DNA of 64,000 bases from Bradyrhizobium sp. AUGA SZCCT0283 (GTDB lineage Bacteria > Pseudomonadota > Alphaproteobacteria > Rhizobiales > Xanthobacteraceae). The notes under the pieces are model-generated. The model made no database searches and was not told where the DNA came from. It saw nothing but the letters and a program-made list of their open reading frames with translations. Position 1 is the first letter of the stretch; every line of letters starts with the position of its first letter. Location of the stretch: assembly GCF_018130385.1 (NCBI RefSeq), contig NZ_JAFCLU010000003.1:186001-250000 (forward strand). Reading direction: 5' to 3'. Of this stretch, positions 12,756 to 21,061 are shown one piece after another. Position numbers and translations under genes: made by a program.

Positions 12756-13154
12756 ATGACGATCGCCGAATGGTGCGTTTTCGGAACGCTGATGCTCTAT
12801 CTGCTGACGATCGCCTCGGTCAAATGGGCCGGGCATCGCCATTTCGACAATGCCAGACCGCGCGATCCCGCCTTCTACGAGGACGCGATCCGTGCCCGCG
12901 CGCTCGGCGCCCACCAGAACGGCATCGAGGCGTTTCCGTTCTTTGCGGTCGCCGTCCTGCTGGCGGAATTCCGCCTGGGACCGCAGCACCTGGTCGACGA
13001 GCTCGCGGTTCTCTTCCTGATCGTGCGGGTCGCCTATGTCTTCACCTATCTCGGCAACCGCCCGACGCTGCGCTCGATCCTCTGGAGCATTGGCTTCGCG
13101 ATCAACATCGCGATTTTCTTTCTGCCGGCGATCAGGGGGTACTTGCCGGCATGA
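12756..13154 (+). CDS. MAPEG family membrane protein
   Basis: This 132-residue integral membrane protein has about four helices. The family motif around AHQNGIEAFPFFAVAVLLAE (residues about 50-69) marks the MAPEG superfamily, which includes microsomal glutathione transferase and related proteins. Bacterial members are mostly uncharacterised. GGGAGGAA lies just upstream of ATG 12756, fixing the start. It is divergent from hemH across 81 bp and is followed by a gene-free repeat stretch. Confidence 0.9.
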   Translation: MTIAEWCVFGTLMLYLLTIASVKWAGHRHFDNARPRDPAFYEDAIRARALGAHQNGIEAFPFFAVAVLLAEFRLGPQHLVDELAVLFLIVRVAYVFTYLGNRPTLRSILWSIGFAINIAIFFLPAIRGYLPA

Positions 13155-13186
13155 GGCAGGCATTGCCGTCGCGCACGCTCCCTCCA

Positions 13187-13272
13187 CGTCATTGCGAGCG
13201 AAGCGAAGCAATCCATCGTGCGGGATAACGGATGCATGGATTGCTTCGTCGCAAGCGCTCCTCGCAATGACG
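13187..13272. repeat. Palindromic intergenic repeat (CGTCATTGCGAGCGAAGC type)
   Basis: Arms CGTCATTGCGAGCGAAGCGA and CTCCTCGCAATGACG enclose AGCAATCCATC and ATGGATTGCT arms. This gives a nested, nearly complete palindrome of 86 bp. It is of a kind dispersed in Bradyrhizobium intergenic regions (background knowledge). It lies after the MAPEG gene and could serve as a transcript-end hairpin. Confidence 0.75.
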
Positions 13273-13382
13273 GCGTTTTCCGACGTGGTCCTACCTTCTC
13301 GCGGCGCGGATAGCGCCCGAGCTTTGCTCGCAGTCGTGCCTCGAGATCGCGCTTGCGCGCGAAGCAAATCAGTCCGCAGTCC

Positions 13383-13470
13383 GTGGGGTAGGCAAAGCGA
13401 CAGCGTGCCGACCCTCACGCGCGGAATACTTGGTGGTGGGCACGTCGCCAACGCGCCTTTGCCCACCCTA
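13383..13470. repeat. Palindromic intergenic repeat (GGCAAAGCG...TTTGCCCACC type)
   Basis: The left arm GGCAAAGCGACAGCGTGCC and right arm GGTGGGCACG with TTTGCCCACCC form an interrupted inverted repeat. A second, better copy lies at 42666-42744, so it is dispersed within this window. The remainder of the 13155-13483 gap (13273-13382) holds no credible gene and looks like more degenerate repeat sequence. Confidence 0.65.
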
Positions 13471-13483
13471 CATCTACATCGCA

Positions 13484-13918
13484 TCAGGCCAGATGCTTCT
13501 CCCGTGCAGCGATCCGCTCCCGGATCGCCTTCGATATCGGGACCGGGCGATGGGTTTGCTGGTTGGTATTGACCCAGACGATTTCACCGGTCACGAGCGC
13601 CTCATTGCCGTCCTTCAGGAAGATCGCGAGTTCGAAGGTGAGGCTCGAATTGCCGATCCGCGCCACGCGCGCACCGACGTCCAATTCCCAGTCGAACCGG
13701 ACCGGCGCCTTGTATTCAATGACCGATTTGACGACGTGAAAATCCTCGCCTGTCTGCTTGGCGTCGGCATACTGGTCGTAGCCGAGCGCGCGGAAATATT
13801 CGGTGATGGTGGTGTCGAAATAGGTCAGGTAGTGCGCGTTGAAGACGACGCCCTGGCCGTCGATCTCGGAATAGCGCACCCGGAACGGGTGAAAGAACCA
13901 GAATTGCTCGCGTGACAT
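13484..13918 (-). CDS. Acyl-CoA thioesterase, hotdog fold (4HBT/YbgC-like)
   Basis: This 144-residue hotdog-fold thioesterase hydrolyses acyl-CoA or a related thioester. The conserved motif RVRYSEIDGQGVVFNAHYLT (about residues 13-32) carries the catalytic Asp and the downstream Tyr of 4HBT-type enzymes. VVKSVIEYKAPVRFDWEL is the central strand region. Length fits the family. No tol-pal genes are near, so a YbgC role in envelope maintenance is not supported by context; the substrate is unknown. Confidence 0.9.
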   Translation of the reverse strand: MSREQFWFFHPFRVRYSEIDGQGVVFNAHYLTYFDTTITEYFRALGYDQYADAKQTGEDFHVVKSVIEYKAPVRFDWELDVGARVARIGNSSLTFELAIFLKDGNEALVTGEIVWVNTNQQTHRPVPISKAIRERIAAREKHLA

Positions 13919-14241
13919 TATTCCCCCGGCGGCGCTTTGGCGTGTTCAAATGTAGCCTGCATATCCCACCGGATCCGTTTCATAAAGCCGGAGCGTCGGC
14001 CGGATTAGAGCGCGACTTTGACCTCACCCTTGAAGAGGAGGTCGGCGCTGCGAAGCGCCCCGTCCCCATAGACGTAATCGAAGCCGCCATTCGCTCAGCA
14101 TTCACCAGTTACCCAAAGGAAGACGACCCGGATTGGAGAAGTCCGCATTGGATCACGCCCGAAGAGTGCGTGCACTTGGCGCAGAACATACTGCTGGAAT
14201 TGCAGGAAAAGGGATTTGAGATCGTGCGGAGGCAGACCTGA
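13912..14241 (+). CDS. Hypothetical protein, start uncertain
   Basis: This open frame of up to 109 codons starts with GTG and overlaps the divergent thioesterase start by 7 bp. The C-terminal two thirds look protein-like: an amphipathic helix (VPIDVIEAAIRSAFTSYP), an acidic loop, and another helix (TPEECVHLAQNILLELQEKG). The first 25 residues look less convincing, so the true start is probably internal. No family is recognised. It has no membrane segment or signal peptide. Confidence 0.45.
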   Translation: MTLFPRRRFGVFKCSLHIPPDPFHKAGASAGLERDFDLTLEEEVGAAKRPVPIDVIEAAIRSAFTSYPKEDDPDWRSPHWITPEECVHLAQNILLELQEKGFEIVRRQT

Positions 14242-14402
14242 TAGATGGACGGCGCTCCGCGTCAATCGGTGGAAACCCTTGATTTAAGTCAAGTGATCAA
14301 TCCAGCGCGCACCAAGGCTGACATGGGGGTGCCAATCGCGCTTCGCGCGGCATGACCCGACGAACCCGATTCATGGCGCCCCAATCAACAGGAGGAAGTG
14401 CC

Positions 14403-14858
14403 ATGCTTCGTTGTTCACTGGCTGCATTGGCAGCGTTGGTTATCGTAGGCGCAAGCCTGGTTCCGGACGACGCCTTGGCCCGGCGCGGTGGCGGCGGAGG
14501 CTTCCGCGGAGGTGGCGGAGGCTTCCACGGCGGAATGCGAGCCGCTCACGTTCGGGGCGGCGCGATACATGCCGGGCGCATTCACGGCGGACGCGGTTAT
14601 CGCGGAGGCGTTCGACCGGCGCATCCCATAGCGGGCCGTCCGGGTCGACCGGGCTATCCCATAGCCGGAAGGCCGGGCCGCCCCATCGCCGGTTATCCCG
14701 GAGGGGGATATTATCGACCAGGGCTGGGCTACGGTGCCGCCGCTGTTGGTGCCGCCGCGGCGGGAGCCTATGGCTATTACGGCAACTACAATAACAACTG
14801 CACCTACGACACCTACGGCAACTGGGTCTGCCCCCAACAGTATCGGTACCCGTACTGA
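14403..14858 (+). CDS. Gly/His-rich exported protein
   Basis: This 151-residue protein has a clear signal peptide (hydrophobic LAALAALVIVGASLV, then DDALA). It is followed by low-complexity Gly/Arg/His repeats (GGGFRGGGGGFHGGM, IHAGRIHGGRGYRGG) and near-identical AGRPGRP units around residues 75-95. It ends in a Tyr/Asn-rich tail with two cysteines (NCTYDTYGNWVCPQQ). CAGGAGGAAG precedes ATG 14403. It is probably a cell-envelope protein. No enzymatic family is recognised; short repeats make alignment-based naming unreliable. Confidence 0.8.
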   Translation: MLRCSLAALAALVIVGASLVPDDALARRGGGGGFRGGGGGFHGGMRAAHVRGGAIHAGRIHGGRGYRGGVRPAHPIAGRPGRPGYPIAGRPGRPIAGYPGGGYYRPGLGYGAAAVGAAAAGAYGYYGNYNNNCTYDTYGNWVCPQQYRYPY

Positions 14859-14934
14859 TGCGCATTTGCGATAAGTGCCCCTCGGTAGTGGCCTCGCAAA
14901 CAGTTGCTGGACCTACTTGGTTGGTGGCGGGCGG

Positions 14935-16026
14935 TCAAAGACACGTCGCGCGTTCGGCGGCGAGATAGCCGAACAACAGGCCGAGGCCGAACAGCAGCAC
15001 GAGGCCCGCGGCGCCGAATTCGATGCCGCGCATGATCAGCGTGCCGCTGCCTTCGCGGCCGGCGCTGAGCCGGCGGGCGAGACCCTTCGCCGACACGGCA
15101 ACGACGGCAATGGTCGCGACCGTGATGGCGGTGCCGAGCCCCATCACGAAGGTCGCGGCGATGCCGGCCAGGAACAGGCCTTGCGCCAGCGAAAACACAA
15201 GCACCAGGATCGCGCCCGAACAGGGCCGCATGCCGACGGCAAAGATGGTGCCCAGGCCGCGTTGCCAGCCGCCGGGGCCGGCGAGTTGATCCGGCGTCGG
15301 TCCGTGGGAATGGCCGCAATGCTCGTCATGAACATGGTCATGGCCGTGAGCATGATCATGTCCATGATCGTGATCATGGTGGTGATGACCGTGGTCATGA
15401 CCGTGGCCGTGATCATGATGATGGTGCGCGACGGCCATCGCCGGCTCCGGCTTCGCCTGCAGCGCGCGCATAAAACCGCCGCCCTTGGTCCAGACCAGCC
15501 GGGCGCCGAAGGCGGCGATCAGGCCATAGCTGACGATCTCGATCGCCTTCTCCGCCGAGCACATCGTCTTGGCGGTGGAGGAGAGCAGCCAGGCGAGTAC
15601 CGCAACCAGCGCCACCGCCACCAGCGCCTGCAACAGCGCCGAGGCGAACGAGAGCACGATGCCGCGCCGCGCGGTTTCCTCGTTGGCGACGAGATAGGAC
15701 GAGATCACCGCCTTGCCGTGGCCGGGACCGGCGGCGTGAAAGATGCCGTAGGCAAAGGAAATCGAAAGCAGCGTCCAGACCGCGCTGCCGTCCGATTTCG
15801 CCGCGCGTATGGTGGACGACATCTCCCGATAGAATTCGGATTGCTTGGCGAGGATCCATCCGATGATGCCACCGACCTGCGGCTCGGCAGGAGGTCGCGG
15901 ACCGCCGAACGGATTCTGCGCCATCAACGCATGCAAGGTGGCGTCGAAAACGATCACGGCCGCGAACGCCGCGGCCGTGATCGCGATGCCTCGCGCGAGA
16001 CCTGCGGGGATTAACCTCACGGGCAA
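14935..16026 (-). CDS. NicO-family nickel/cobalt transporter with His-rich loop
   Basis: This 363-residue polytopic membrane protein is related to RcnA/NicO exporters of nickel and cobalt. The family motif FAYGIFHAAGPGHGKAV is present near residue 95, and GMRPCSGAILVLVFSLAQG near residue 265. Between them a loop of about 50 residues (about 198-248) is dominated by His and Asp (HHHHDHGHGHDHGHHHHDHD), as in metal exporters. It starts at 16026, overlapping the stop of the DUF1007 gene by 10 bp, so the two are translationally coupled. The metal specificity is inferred from the family. Confidence 0.88.
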   Translation of the reverse strand: MPVRLIPAGLARGIAITAAAFAAVIVFDATLHALMAQNPFGGPRPPAEPQVGGIIGWILAKQSEFYREMSSTIRAAKSDGSAVWTLLSISFAYGIFHAAGPGHGKAVISSYLVANEETARRGIVLSFASALLQALVAVALVAVLAWLLSSTAKTMCSAEKAIEIVSYGLIAAFGARLVWTKGGGFMRALQAKPEPAMAVAHHHHDHGHGHDHGHHHHDHDHGHDHAHGHDHVHDEHCGHSHGPTPDQLAGPGGWQRGLGTIFAVGMRPCSGAILVLVFSLAQGLFLAGIAATFVMGLGTAITVATIAVVAVSAKGLARRLSAGREGSGTLIMRGIEFGAAGLVLLFGLGLLFGYLAAERATCL

Positions 16027-16652
16027 TCAACCATGATCTTGTTGGCGTACATCGCGCCGTAATTGGAATTGTCGCCGTTCATGAAATTCTGCTCGTTGAG
16101 GCGTTGGGCGTTGGCGGTGCCGTCATTCGGCCGCTGGAACTGCATCTGGCAGGCGGCGGGCGCGCCGTTGAGCTTGATCGGATCCTTGTCGTCGAACTTG
16201 AAGTCGATGAAGTAGGAGGGATCGAAGACTTCAAGCGCCGTCTGCTTGGCCTTGAACGGCGTCTTGACCGGCAGCGTGAAATGCAGCGTCAGCTCGCTGT
16301 CCTTGTATTCGAGGAAGTAATCGACCGGCTCGACAAACTTCTCCTTCTTGCCGTCGGCCTTGGCGAAGGTGAAGAAGTTGAACTCCTTCAGCGATTCGAC
16401 ATTGGTCTGCGCCAGCGGCGCCAGTTCTTCGCGGGTGTAGACCCCCTTGGTCTTGCTCGCGAGACCCTGCAGCGCGTAGGTCGTGAACATTTCGTCAAAG
16501 GTCCAGGCGTGGCGCACCCCCGTGATCGAGCCATCGGGCGCATAGACCACCTCGCTCCTTGCGGTGATCCAGACGTGCGGATGCGCCTCCGCCGCGGCCG
16601 CGCCGAGCGCGATGCCGGCCGCGAGGAGGAGCAAACCAAGTAACCGGTGCAT
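16017..16652 (-). CDS. DUF1007 family periplasmic protein
   Basis: This 211-residue protein has a signal peptide (LLGLLLLAAGIALGAAAAEA) and mature start HPHVWITARSEVVYAPDG, the hallmark of DUF1007. Such proteins are repeatedly encoded next to NicO-type nickel/cobalt permeases and are thought to be their periplasmic partner. The HPHVW motif right after the cleavage site could bind metal. ATG 16652 is preceded by GAGGTGA and lies 13 bp downstream of dcp on the same strand. The gene overlaps the NicO gene by 10 bp. Confidence 0.88.
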   Translation of the reverse strand: MHRLLGLLLLAAGIALGAAAAEAHPHVWITARSEVVYAPDGSITGVRHAWTFDEMFTTYALQGLASKTKGVYTREELAPLAQTNVESLKEFNFFTFAKADGKKEKFVEPVDYFLEYKDSELTLHFTLPVKTPFKAKQTALEVFDPSYFIDFKFDDKDPIKLNGAPAACQMQFQRPNDGTANAQRLNEQNFMNGDNSNYGAMYANKIMVDCP

Positions 16653-16665
16653 GATTGATGTCACC

Positions 16666-18756
16666 TCAAGCCGCCTCCGGGGTTTCGAGCAGGCCGCGCC
16701 GCCGCAACAGCGCGTCCGCTTCCGGCTCGCGGCCGCGGAACGCGACATAGGCGTCTTCGGGGTCGCGGGAGCCGCCCGACGAATAGATATCGTCATGCAG
16801 GCGCCTGGCGGTTAAGGGATCGAAGATGTCGCCGGCCTCCTCGAAGGCGCCGAACGCGTCGGCGTCCATCACTTCCGACCACATATAGCTGTAATAGCCG
16901 GACGCATAGTGATCGCCGGAGAAGATATGGCCAAATTGCGTGGGCCGGTGCCGCAGCGCGATTTCCGCGGGCATGCCGATCTTTTCCAGCTCCGCCTTCT
17001 CGAACGCGCCGACGTCGCGGCTGGCCGCGGCCGGCTGGGTGTGGAATTCCAGGTCGATCAGCGCCGAGGACACGAACTCCACGGTGGCAAAGCCCTGGTT
17101 GAACTTGCGGGCGGCGAGGAAGCGGGCCAGCAGGTCGTCCGGCAGCGGCTCGCCGGTCTGGTAGTGTTTTGCGAACTGCCGCAGCACCTGCGGCTGCTCC
17201 TGCCAGTGCTCGTAGAGCTGCGACGGCAGTTCGACGAAGTCGGTGAAAACCGACGTGCCGGACAGCGAGGGATAGGTCACGTTGGACAGCATGCCGTGCA
17301 GGCCATGGCCGAACTCGTGGAATAGCGTCCGCGCATCGTCCGGCGACAGCAGCGACGGCTCGCCATTGGCACCCCTGGCGAAGTTGCAGACGTTGATGAT
17401 CAGCGGGGCGATCTCGCCGTCGAGCTTCTGCTGGTCGCGCAGCGAGGTCATCCAGGCGCCCGAGCGCTTCGAGGGCCTGGCGAAGTAATCGCCGTAGAAC
17501 AGCGCCTTGTGCTTGCCGTCGGCATCCTTGACCTCCCAGACCCGGACGTCCGGATGCCAGACCGGGATGTCCTTCCGCTCCGAGAAGGTGATCCCGAACA
17601 GGCGGGTGGCGCAGTCGAAGGCGGCCTCGATCATGTGGTCGAGGACGAGATAGGGCTTGATCGCGGCGTCGTCGAAATTGGCGCGGCGCTGGCGCAGGAT
17701 CTCTGCGTAGTAGCGCCAGTCCCACGGCGCGAGTGTGAAATTACCGCCCTCCTCCGCGATCAGCGCCTGCAGGGCGTCGCGGTCGGCGAGCGCCCGGGCG
17801 CGAGCCGGCTTCCAGACCCGCTCCAAGAGGCTGCGCACCGCCTCCGGCGTCTTGGCCATGGAATCCTCCAGCCGGTAGGCGGCATAGGTCGGAAAGCCCA
17901 TGATCTTGGCGGCCTCCTCGCGGAGCGCGAGGATCTCGATAATGGTGGCGTTGTTGTCGTTGGCGTTGCCATTGTCGCCGCGCGCGGTGAAGGCCTTGAA
18001 GACCTTCTCGCGCAGGTCGCGGCGGGAAGAGCTCTTCAGGAACGGCTCCACCGAGGAGCGCGACAGCGTCACGATCGCCTTGCCTTCCATGCCCCGCTCT
18101 TCCGCAGTCGCCCTGGCCGCGGCGACGAAGGCCTCGGGAAGGCCGGCGCGGTCGTCCTCGCCGAGCTCCATGAACCAGTCCTGCTCGTCGCCGAGCAAAT
18201 GGTGGCTGAACGAGGTGCCGAGCTGGGCCAGCCGCTCGTTGATCTCGGCCCGCCGCTTCTTGGCTGTCTCGTCGAGGCCGGCGCCGGCGCGATAGAAGTT
18301 GGTGTAGGTGCGCTCCAGCAGCCGCATCTGTTCGCCGGTCAGGCCGAGCGTGGCGCGCTTCTCGTGCAGCATCGCGATGCGGCCGAACAGCACCGCGTTC
18401 ATCATGATCGGGTTCCAGTGCCGCGCCATCCGCAAGGAGACTTCCTTGTCGATCTCCAGAATCGCCGGATTGGAGTGCGCCGATACCAGGTCGTAGAACA
18501 CGGCTGCGACCTTGGAGAGCAGCTTGCCGGAGCGCTCCAGCGCCGTGATGGTGTTGGCGAAGTCCGGCAGGGTGGGATCATGGGTGATCGCCGCGATCTC
18601 GGCGGCATGGTCGGCAAAGGCCCGCTCGAACGCGGGCAGGAAGTGCTCCGGTTCGATCTCGGCGAAAGGCGGCGTCTCGAACGGCGTCTGCCACGGCTTG
18701 AGCAGCGGATTTGCGCCAGCTTCCGGAGCGGCTGCCGCGTGCTGGGTTTCTGACAT
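16666..18756 (-). CDS. dcp: Peptidyl-dipeptidase Dcp (M3 metallopeptidase)
   Basis: This zinc peptidase releases C-terminal dipeptides. The 696-residue protein matches the M3A family in length and carries the HEFGHGLHGM zinc-binding motif with a downstream Glu-containing helix (DFVELPSQLYEHW). The N-terminal part (NPLLKPWQTPFETPPFAEI, LPDFANTITALERSG) resembles Dcp more than oligopeptidase A. No signal peptide is seen, so it acts in the cytoplasm. I chose ATG 18756 over an upstream in-frame start at 18792 because a GGGAA box precedes it. It is followed by the DUF1007 and NicO genes. Confidence 0.92.
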   Translation of the reverse strand: MSETQHAAAAPEAGANPLLKPWQTPFETPPFAEIEPEHFLPAFERAFADHAAEIAAITHDPTLPDFANTITALERSGKLLSKVAAVFYDLVSAHSNPAILEIDKEVSLRMARHWNPIMMNAVLFGRIAMLHEKRATLGLTGEQMRLLERTYTNFYRAGAGLDETAKKRRAEINERLAQLGTSFSHHLLGDEQDWFMELGEDDRAGLPEAFVAAARATAEERGMEGKAIVTLSRSSVEPFLKSSSRRDLREKVFKAFTARGDNGNANDNNATIIEILALREEAAKIMGFPTYAAYRLEDSMAKTPEAVRSLLERVWKPARARALADRDALQALIAEEGGNFTLAPWDWRYYAEILRQRRANFDDAAIKPYLVLDHMIEAAFDCATRLFGITFSERKDIPVWHPDVRVWEVKDADGKHKALFYGDYFARPSKRSGAWMTSLRDQQKLDGEIAPLIINVCNFARGANGEPSLLSPDDARTLFHEFGHGLHGMLSNVTYPSLSGTSVFTDFVELPSQLYEHWQEQPQVLRQFAKHYQTGEPLPDDLLARFLAARKFNQGFATVEFVSSALIDLEFHTQPAAASRDVGAFEKAELEKIGMPAEIALRHRPTQFGHIFSGDHYASGYYSYMWSEVMDADAFGAFEEAGDIFDPLTARRLHDDIYSSGGSRDPEDAYVAFRGREPEADALLRRRGLLETPEAA

Positions 18757-18885
18757 CACAATTCCCGTCTTTTCCTTGAAAATATGCGGCAATCTATATC
18801 ACGCGATGCGGCATTTTTGCGCCTTTTGCGCTTGATAGATGGGGCCTTTTCGGAGAGATTGCGCCCCTTGAACAGGACCTTTTCC

Positions 18886-19146
18886 ATGAGCCCACAGCCC
18901 GCTTCCACCTCCTCCCGCGCGATCGTCTGGCCGAGCGTCATCACCGTGATCTCGGCGGCGATCCTGATCGGCGCAGAAGTGTTCGGCGCGGCGTTTGCCG
19001 GCGGCTGGGCGCTCGCGATCCTGTTCGGCCTCGACGACACCGCCGCGCACATCCTCCAGGCGGTGCTGTTCGGGATCGGCGTGCTGATCATGGTGGCGTT
19101 CATCCGCACCGCGCAACGCATCGAGCCGTTCTTCAAGCGCGCCTGA
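18886..19146 (+). CDS. Small two-helix membrane protein, unknown function
   Basis: This 86-residue protein has two hydrophobic helices (VITVISAAILIGAEVFGAAF, and AAHILQAVLFGIGVLIMVAF) separated by a short acidic loop. The C-terminus is basic. An AGGA box lies 8 nt before ATG 18886. It is divergent from dcp. No recognised domain; it resembles small inner-membrane proteins annotated as hypothetical in Bradyrhizobium. Confidence 0.7.
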   Translation: MSPQPASTSSRAIVWPSVITVISAAILIGAEVFGAAFAGGWALAILFGLDDTAAHILQAVLFGIGVLIMVAFIRTAQRIEPFFKRA

Positions 19147-19339
19147 CGCGCGTTCAAGAAAGGCGCTGCGGCACAGGCGCTGAAGCGCTCACGCTTCTGC
19201 AGAAGTCTTAACGTCCGTTCATGTTTGTTGTCAGCGGCGCGCGCTGAGAACGAATTTGAAAGCACTCGCGCGGGAAATTTGTCCCCAGCCTAAAAAAATT
19301 GTTGCGAAGCAGACTCAAAACACTTATTTCCAGCCTTGC

Positions 19340-19798
19340 CCAATTTCGCACGTGCCTGTGGTCGTGTGTCAGTCGGTAGGTATCCGGACAAGAGGCCGGA
19401 CAGCCGCCAAGGGATGAAGAACCGAGGGTCGCTCCTGTTCGAGTGGCCAGCATCTCTCTCAAGAGATGCCGTTGAAGGTCTCTGCATCCTTTGCAACCGT
19501 GACTGGCAGCCGGAGGCGAACCGGCGCACCCCGCTCTCAACGGGGGACGCGACTTAAAGCAACGACGGATCGGGCTTTTTTGGTCTCTACCGGCACTCCA
19601 CCGCCGGCGCGGGCTACTGAAAAGGCTTGTCCTTCATTGCCAGGTGTGCGGGCGGGAAATTCCCAACCAATCCACGGCAGCACAATTCGGTCTGAGTTCA
19701 AGGCCTCGTCGCGTCTCCATCGTGCGACAACGCCGAAGCACTCATGTCCGAGATCAAAATTTGAACGGGTCCCGTCGCTGGGCCGTTTGGAGGGTGCT
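19340..19798 (+). promoter_or_regulatory. speF-type leader RNA upstream of ornithine decarboxylase
   Basis: The roughly 650 bp between the previous gene and ornithine decarboxylase holds a structured leader. It includes TCCGG/CCGGA (19383-19400), a perfect 8-bp hairpin GCATCTCT-ctca-AGAGATGC (19450-19469), GCCGG/CCGGC near 19509-19524 and CCCCG/CGGGG (19529-19545), then a T-run at 19576-19581. The sequence and position match my recollection of the alphaproteobacterial speF motif, a cis-regulatory RNA found before ornithine decarboxylase genes. I could not run the covariance model. The upstream part (19147-19340) contains no gene and probably the promoter. Confidence 0.72.
19414..19557 (+). 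CDS. Possible 47-residue leader ORF inside the speF-type RNA
   Basis: An ATG at 19414 opens a 47-codon frame that runs through the whole structured core of the leader and stops with TAA at 19555-19557. It contains LCILCNRDW, with a CxxC-like pair, and ends NRRTPLSTGDAT. AAGGG abuts the ATG, so ribosome binding would be poorly spaced. It may be a regulatory leader peptide or chance. No homologue is recognised. Confidence 0.3.
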   Translation: MKNRGSLLFEWPASLSRDAVEGLCILCNRDWQPEANRRTPLSTGDAT

Positions 19799-20941
19799 AT
19801 GACCGAACGTATTCAGGAATTCCTGCGTAACCGCCGCAGCGAGGGCCAGGACACCGAGCCGTGCCTCGTGGTCGACCTCGAAGTCGTGCGCGACAATTAC
19901 CAGACCTTCGCGAAGGCCTTGCCGGACAGCCGCGTGTTCTACGCGGTGAAGGCCAATCCTGCGCCCGAAGTGCTGTCGCTTTTGGCCTCGATGGGCTCGT
20001 GCTTCGACACCGCCACCGTCGCCGAGATCGAAATGGCGCTGGCTGCCGGTGCGACCCCGGACCGCATCTCCTATGGCAATACGATCAAGAAGGAGCGCGA
20101 CATCGCGCGCGCCTTCGCGCTGGGCATTCGCCTGTTCGCGGTCGACTGCGCCGCCGAAGTCGAGAAGATCGCCCGGGCCGCCCCCGGCGCCAAGGTGTTC
20201 TGCCGCATTCTCTATGATTGCGCAGGCGCCGAATGGCCGCTGTCGCGCAAGTTCGGCTGCGATCCGGAGATGGCGGTCGAGGTGCTCGACCTCGCCAAGC
20301 GCCTGGGCCTGGAGCCGGTCGGCATCTCGTTCCATGTCGGCTCGCAGCAGCGCAAGGTGAAGGCATGGGACCGCGCGCTGGCGATGGCCTCGACGGTGTT
20401 CCGGGACTGCGCCGAGCGCGGGATCAGCCTGTCCATGGTCAACATGGGCGGCGGCTTTCCCACGAGGTACCTCAAGGACGTTCCTCCGGTCGTGCAATAC
20501 GGCCGGTCGATCTTCCGTGCGCTGCGCAAGCATTTCGGCAACCAGATCCCGGAGACCATCATCGAGCCGGGCCGCGGCATGGTCGGAAATGCGGGCATCA
20601 TCGAGACCGAAGTCGTTCTGATCTCCAAGAAGAGCGACGAGGACGAGGTGCGCTGGGTGTATCTCGACATCGGCAAGTTCGGCGGTCTCGCCGAGACGAT
20701 GGACGAGTCGATCCGCTACGCCATCCGCACGCCGCATGACGGCGCGGAAATGACGCCGTGCGTGCTCGCAGGCCCGACCTGCGACAGCGCCGACGTGCTG
20801 TACGAGAAGATGCCGTATCCGCTTCCGGTGACGCTCGAGATCGGCGACAAGCTGCTGATCGAAGGCACCGGGGCGTATACGTCGACCTACTCGTCGGTGG
20901 CGTTCAACGGCATCCCGCCGCTGCGGACCTACCACATCTGA
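19799..20941 (+). CDS. odc: Ornithine decarboxylase (fold type III, PLP-dependent)
   Basis: This enzyme makes putrescine from ornithine, the entry to polyamines. The 380-residue alanine-racemase-fold enzyme has the PLP lysine at K51 in FYAVKANP, the HVGS motif at 179-182, the phosphate-binding Gly loop NMGGGF and EPGRG at 256-260, and the catalytic Cys328 in GPTCDS. These residues favour an ornithine or ornithine/lysine specificity over diaminopimelate decarboxylase. ATG 19799 has a GGAGGG box; the longer upstream frame is leader RNA. It is followed by GNAT, RidA and homospermidine synthase genes on the same strand. Confidence 0.93.
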   Translation: MTERIQEFLRNRRSEGQDTEPCLVVDLEVVRDNYQTFAKALPDSRVFYAVKANPAPEVLSLLASMGSCFDTATVAEIEMALAAGATPDRISYGNTIKKERDIARAFALGIRLFAVDCAAEVEKIARAAPGAKVFCRILYDCAGAEWPLSRKFGCDPEMAVEVLDLAKRLGLEPVGISFHVGSQQRKVKAWDRALAMASTVFRDCAERGISLSMVNMGGGFPTRYLKDVPPVVQYGRSIFRALRKHFGNQIPETIIEPGRGMVGNAGIIETEVVLISKKSDEDEVRWVYLDIGKFGGLAETMDESIRYAIRTPHDGAEMTPCVLAGPTCDSADVLYEKMPYPLPVTLEIGDKLLIEGTGAYTSTYSSVAFNGIPPLRTYHI

Positions 20942-20942
20942 C

Positions 20943-20988
20943 GCCTCGTTTGAGGCTCGATTAATTGGGAGCCGGCGCGCCGGCTCCC
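20943..20988 (+). terminator. Tandem hairpins after ornithine decarboxylase
   Basis: Two perfect hairpins follow the stop codon. GCCTC-gttt-GAGGC is at 20943-20956, and a 22-bp perfect palindrome with 11-bp arms at 20967-20988 begins GGGAGCCGGCG. No T-run follows, so this is a weak intrinsic terminator at best. It may stabilise the decarboxylase mRNA or reduce read-through into the GNAT gene. Confidence 0.5.
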
Positions 20989-21061
20989 TCCCCTGCACAT
21001 GCCAATTCAACGACAACGCTTGGCGCGGCGTAGAGCCGTTGCGAGCGGGGACTGACGTGCC

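Noticed and set aside
12675..13484. Upstream extension of the hemH frame to 615 codons
   Set aside because: The extra part runs antisense through the MAPEG gene and through palindromic repeats. Ferrochelatase homologues start at the ATG at 12674.
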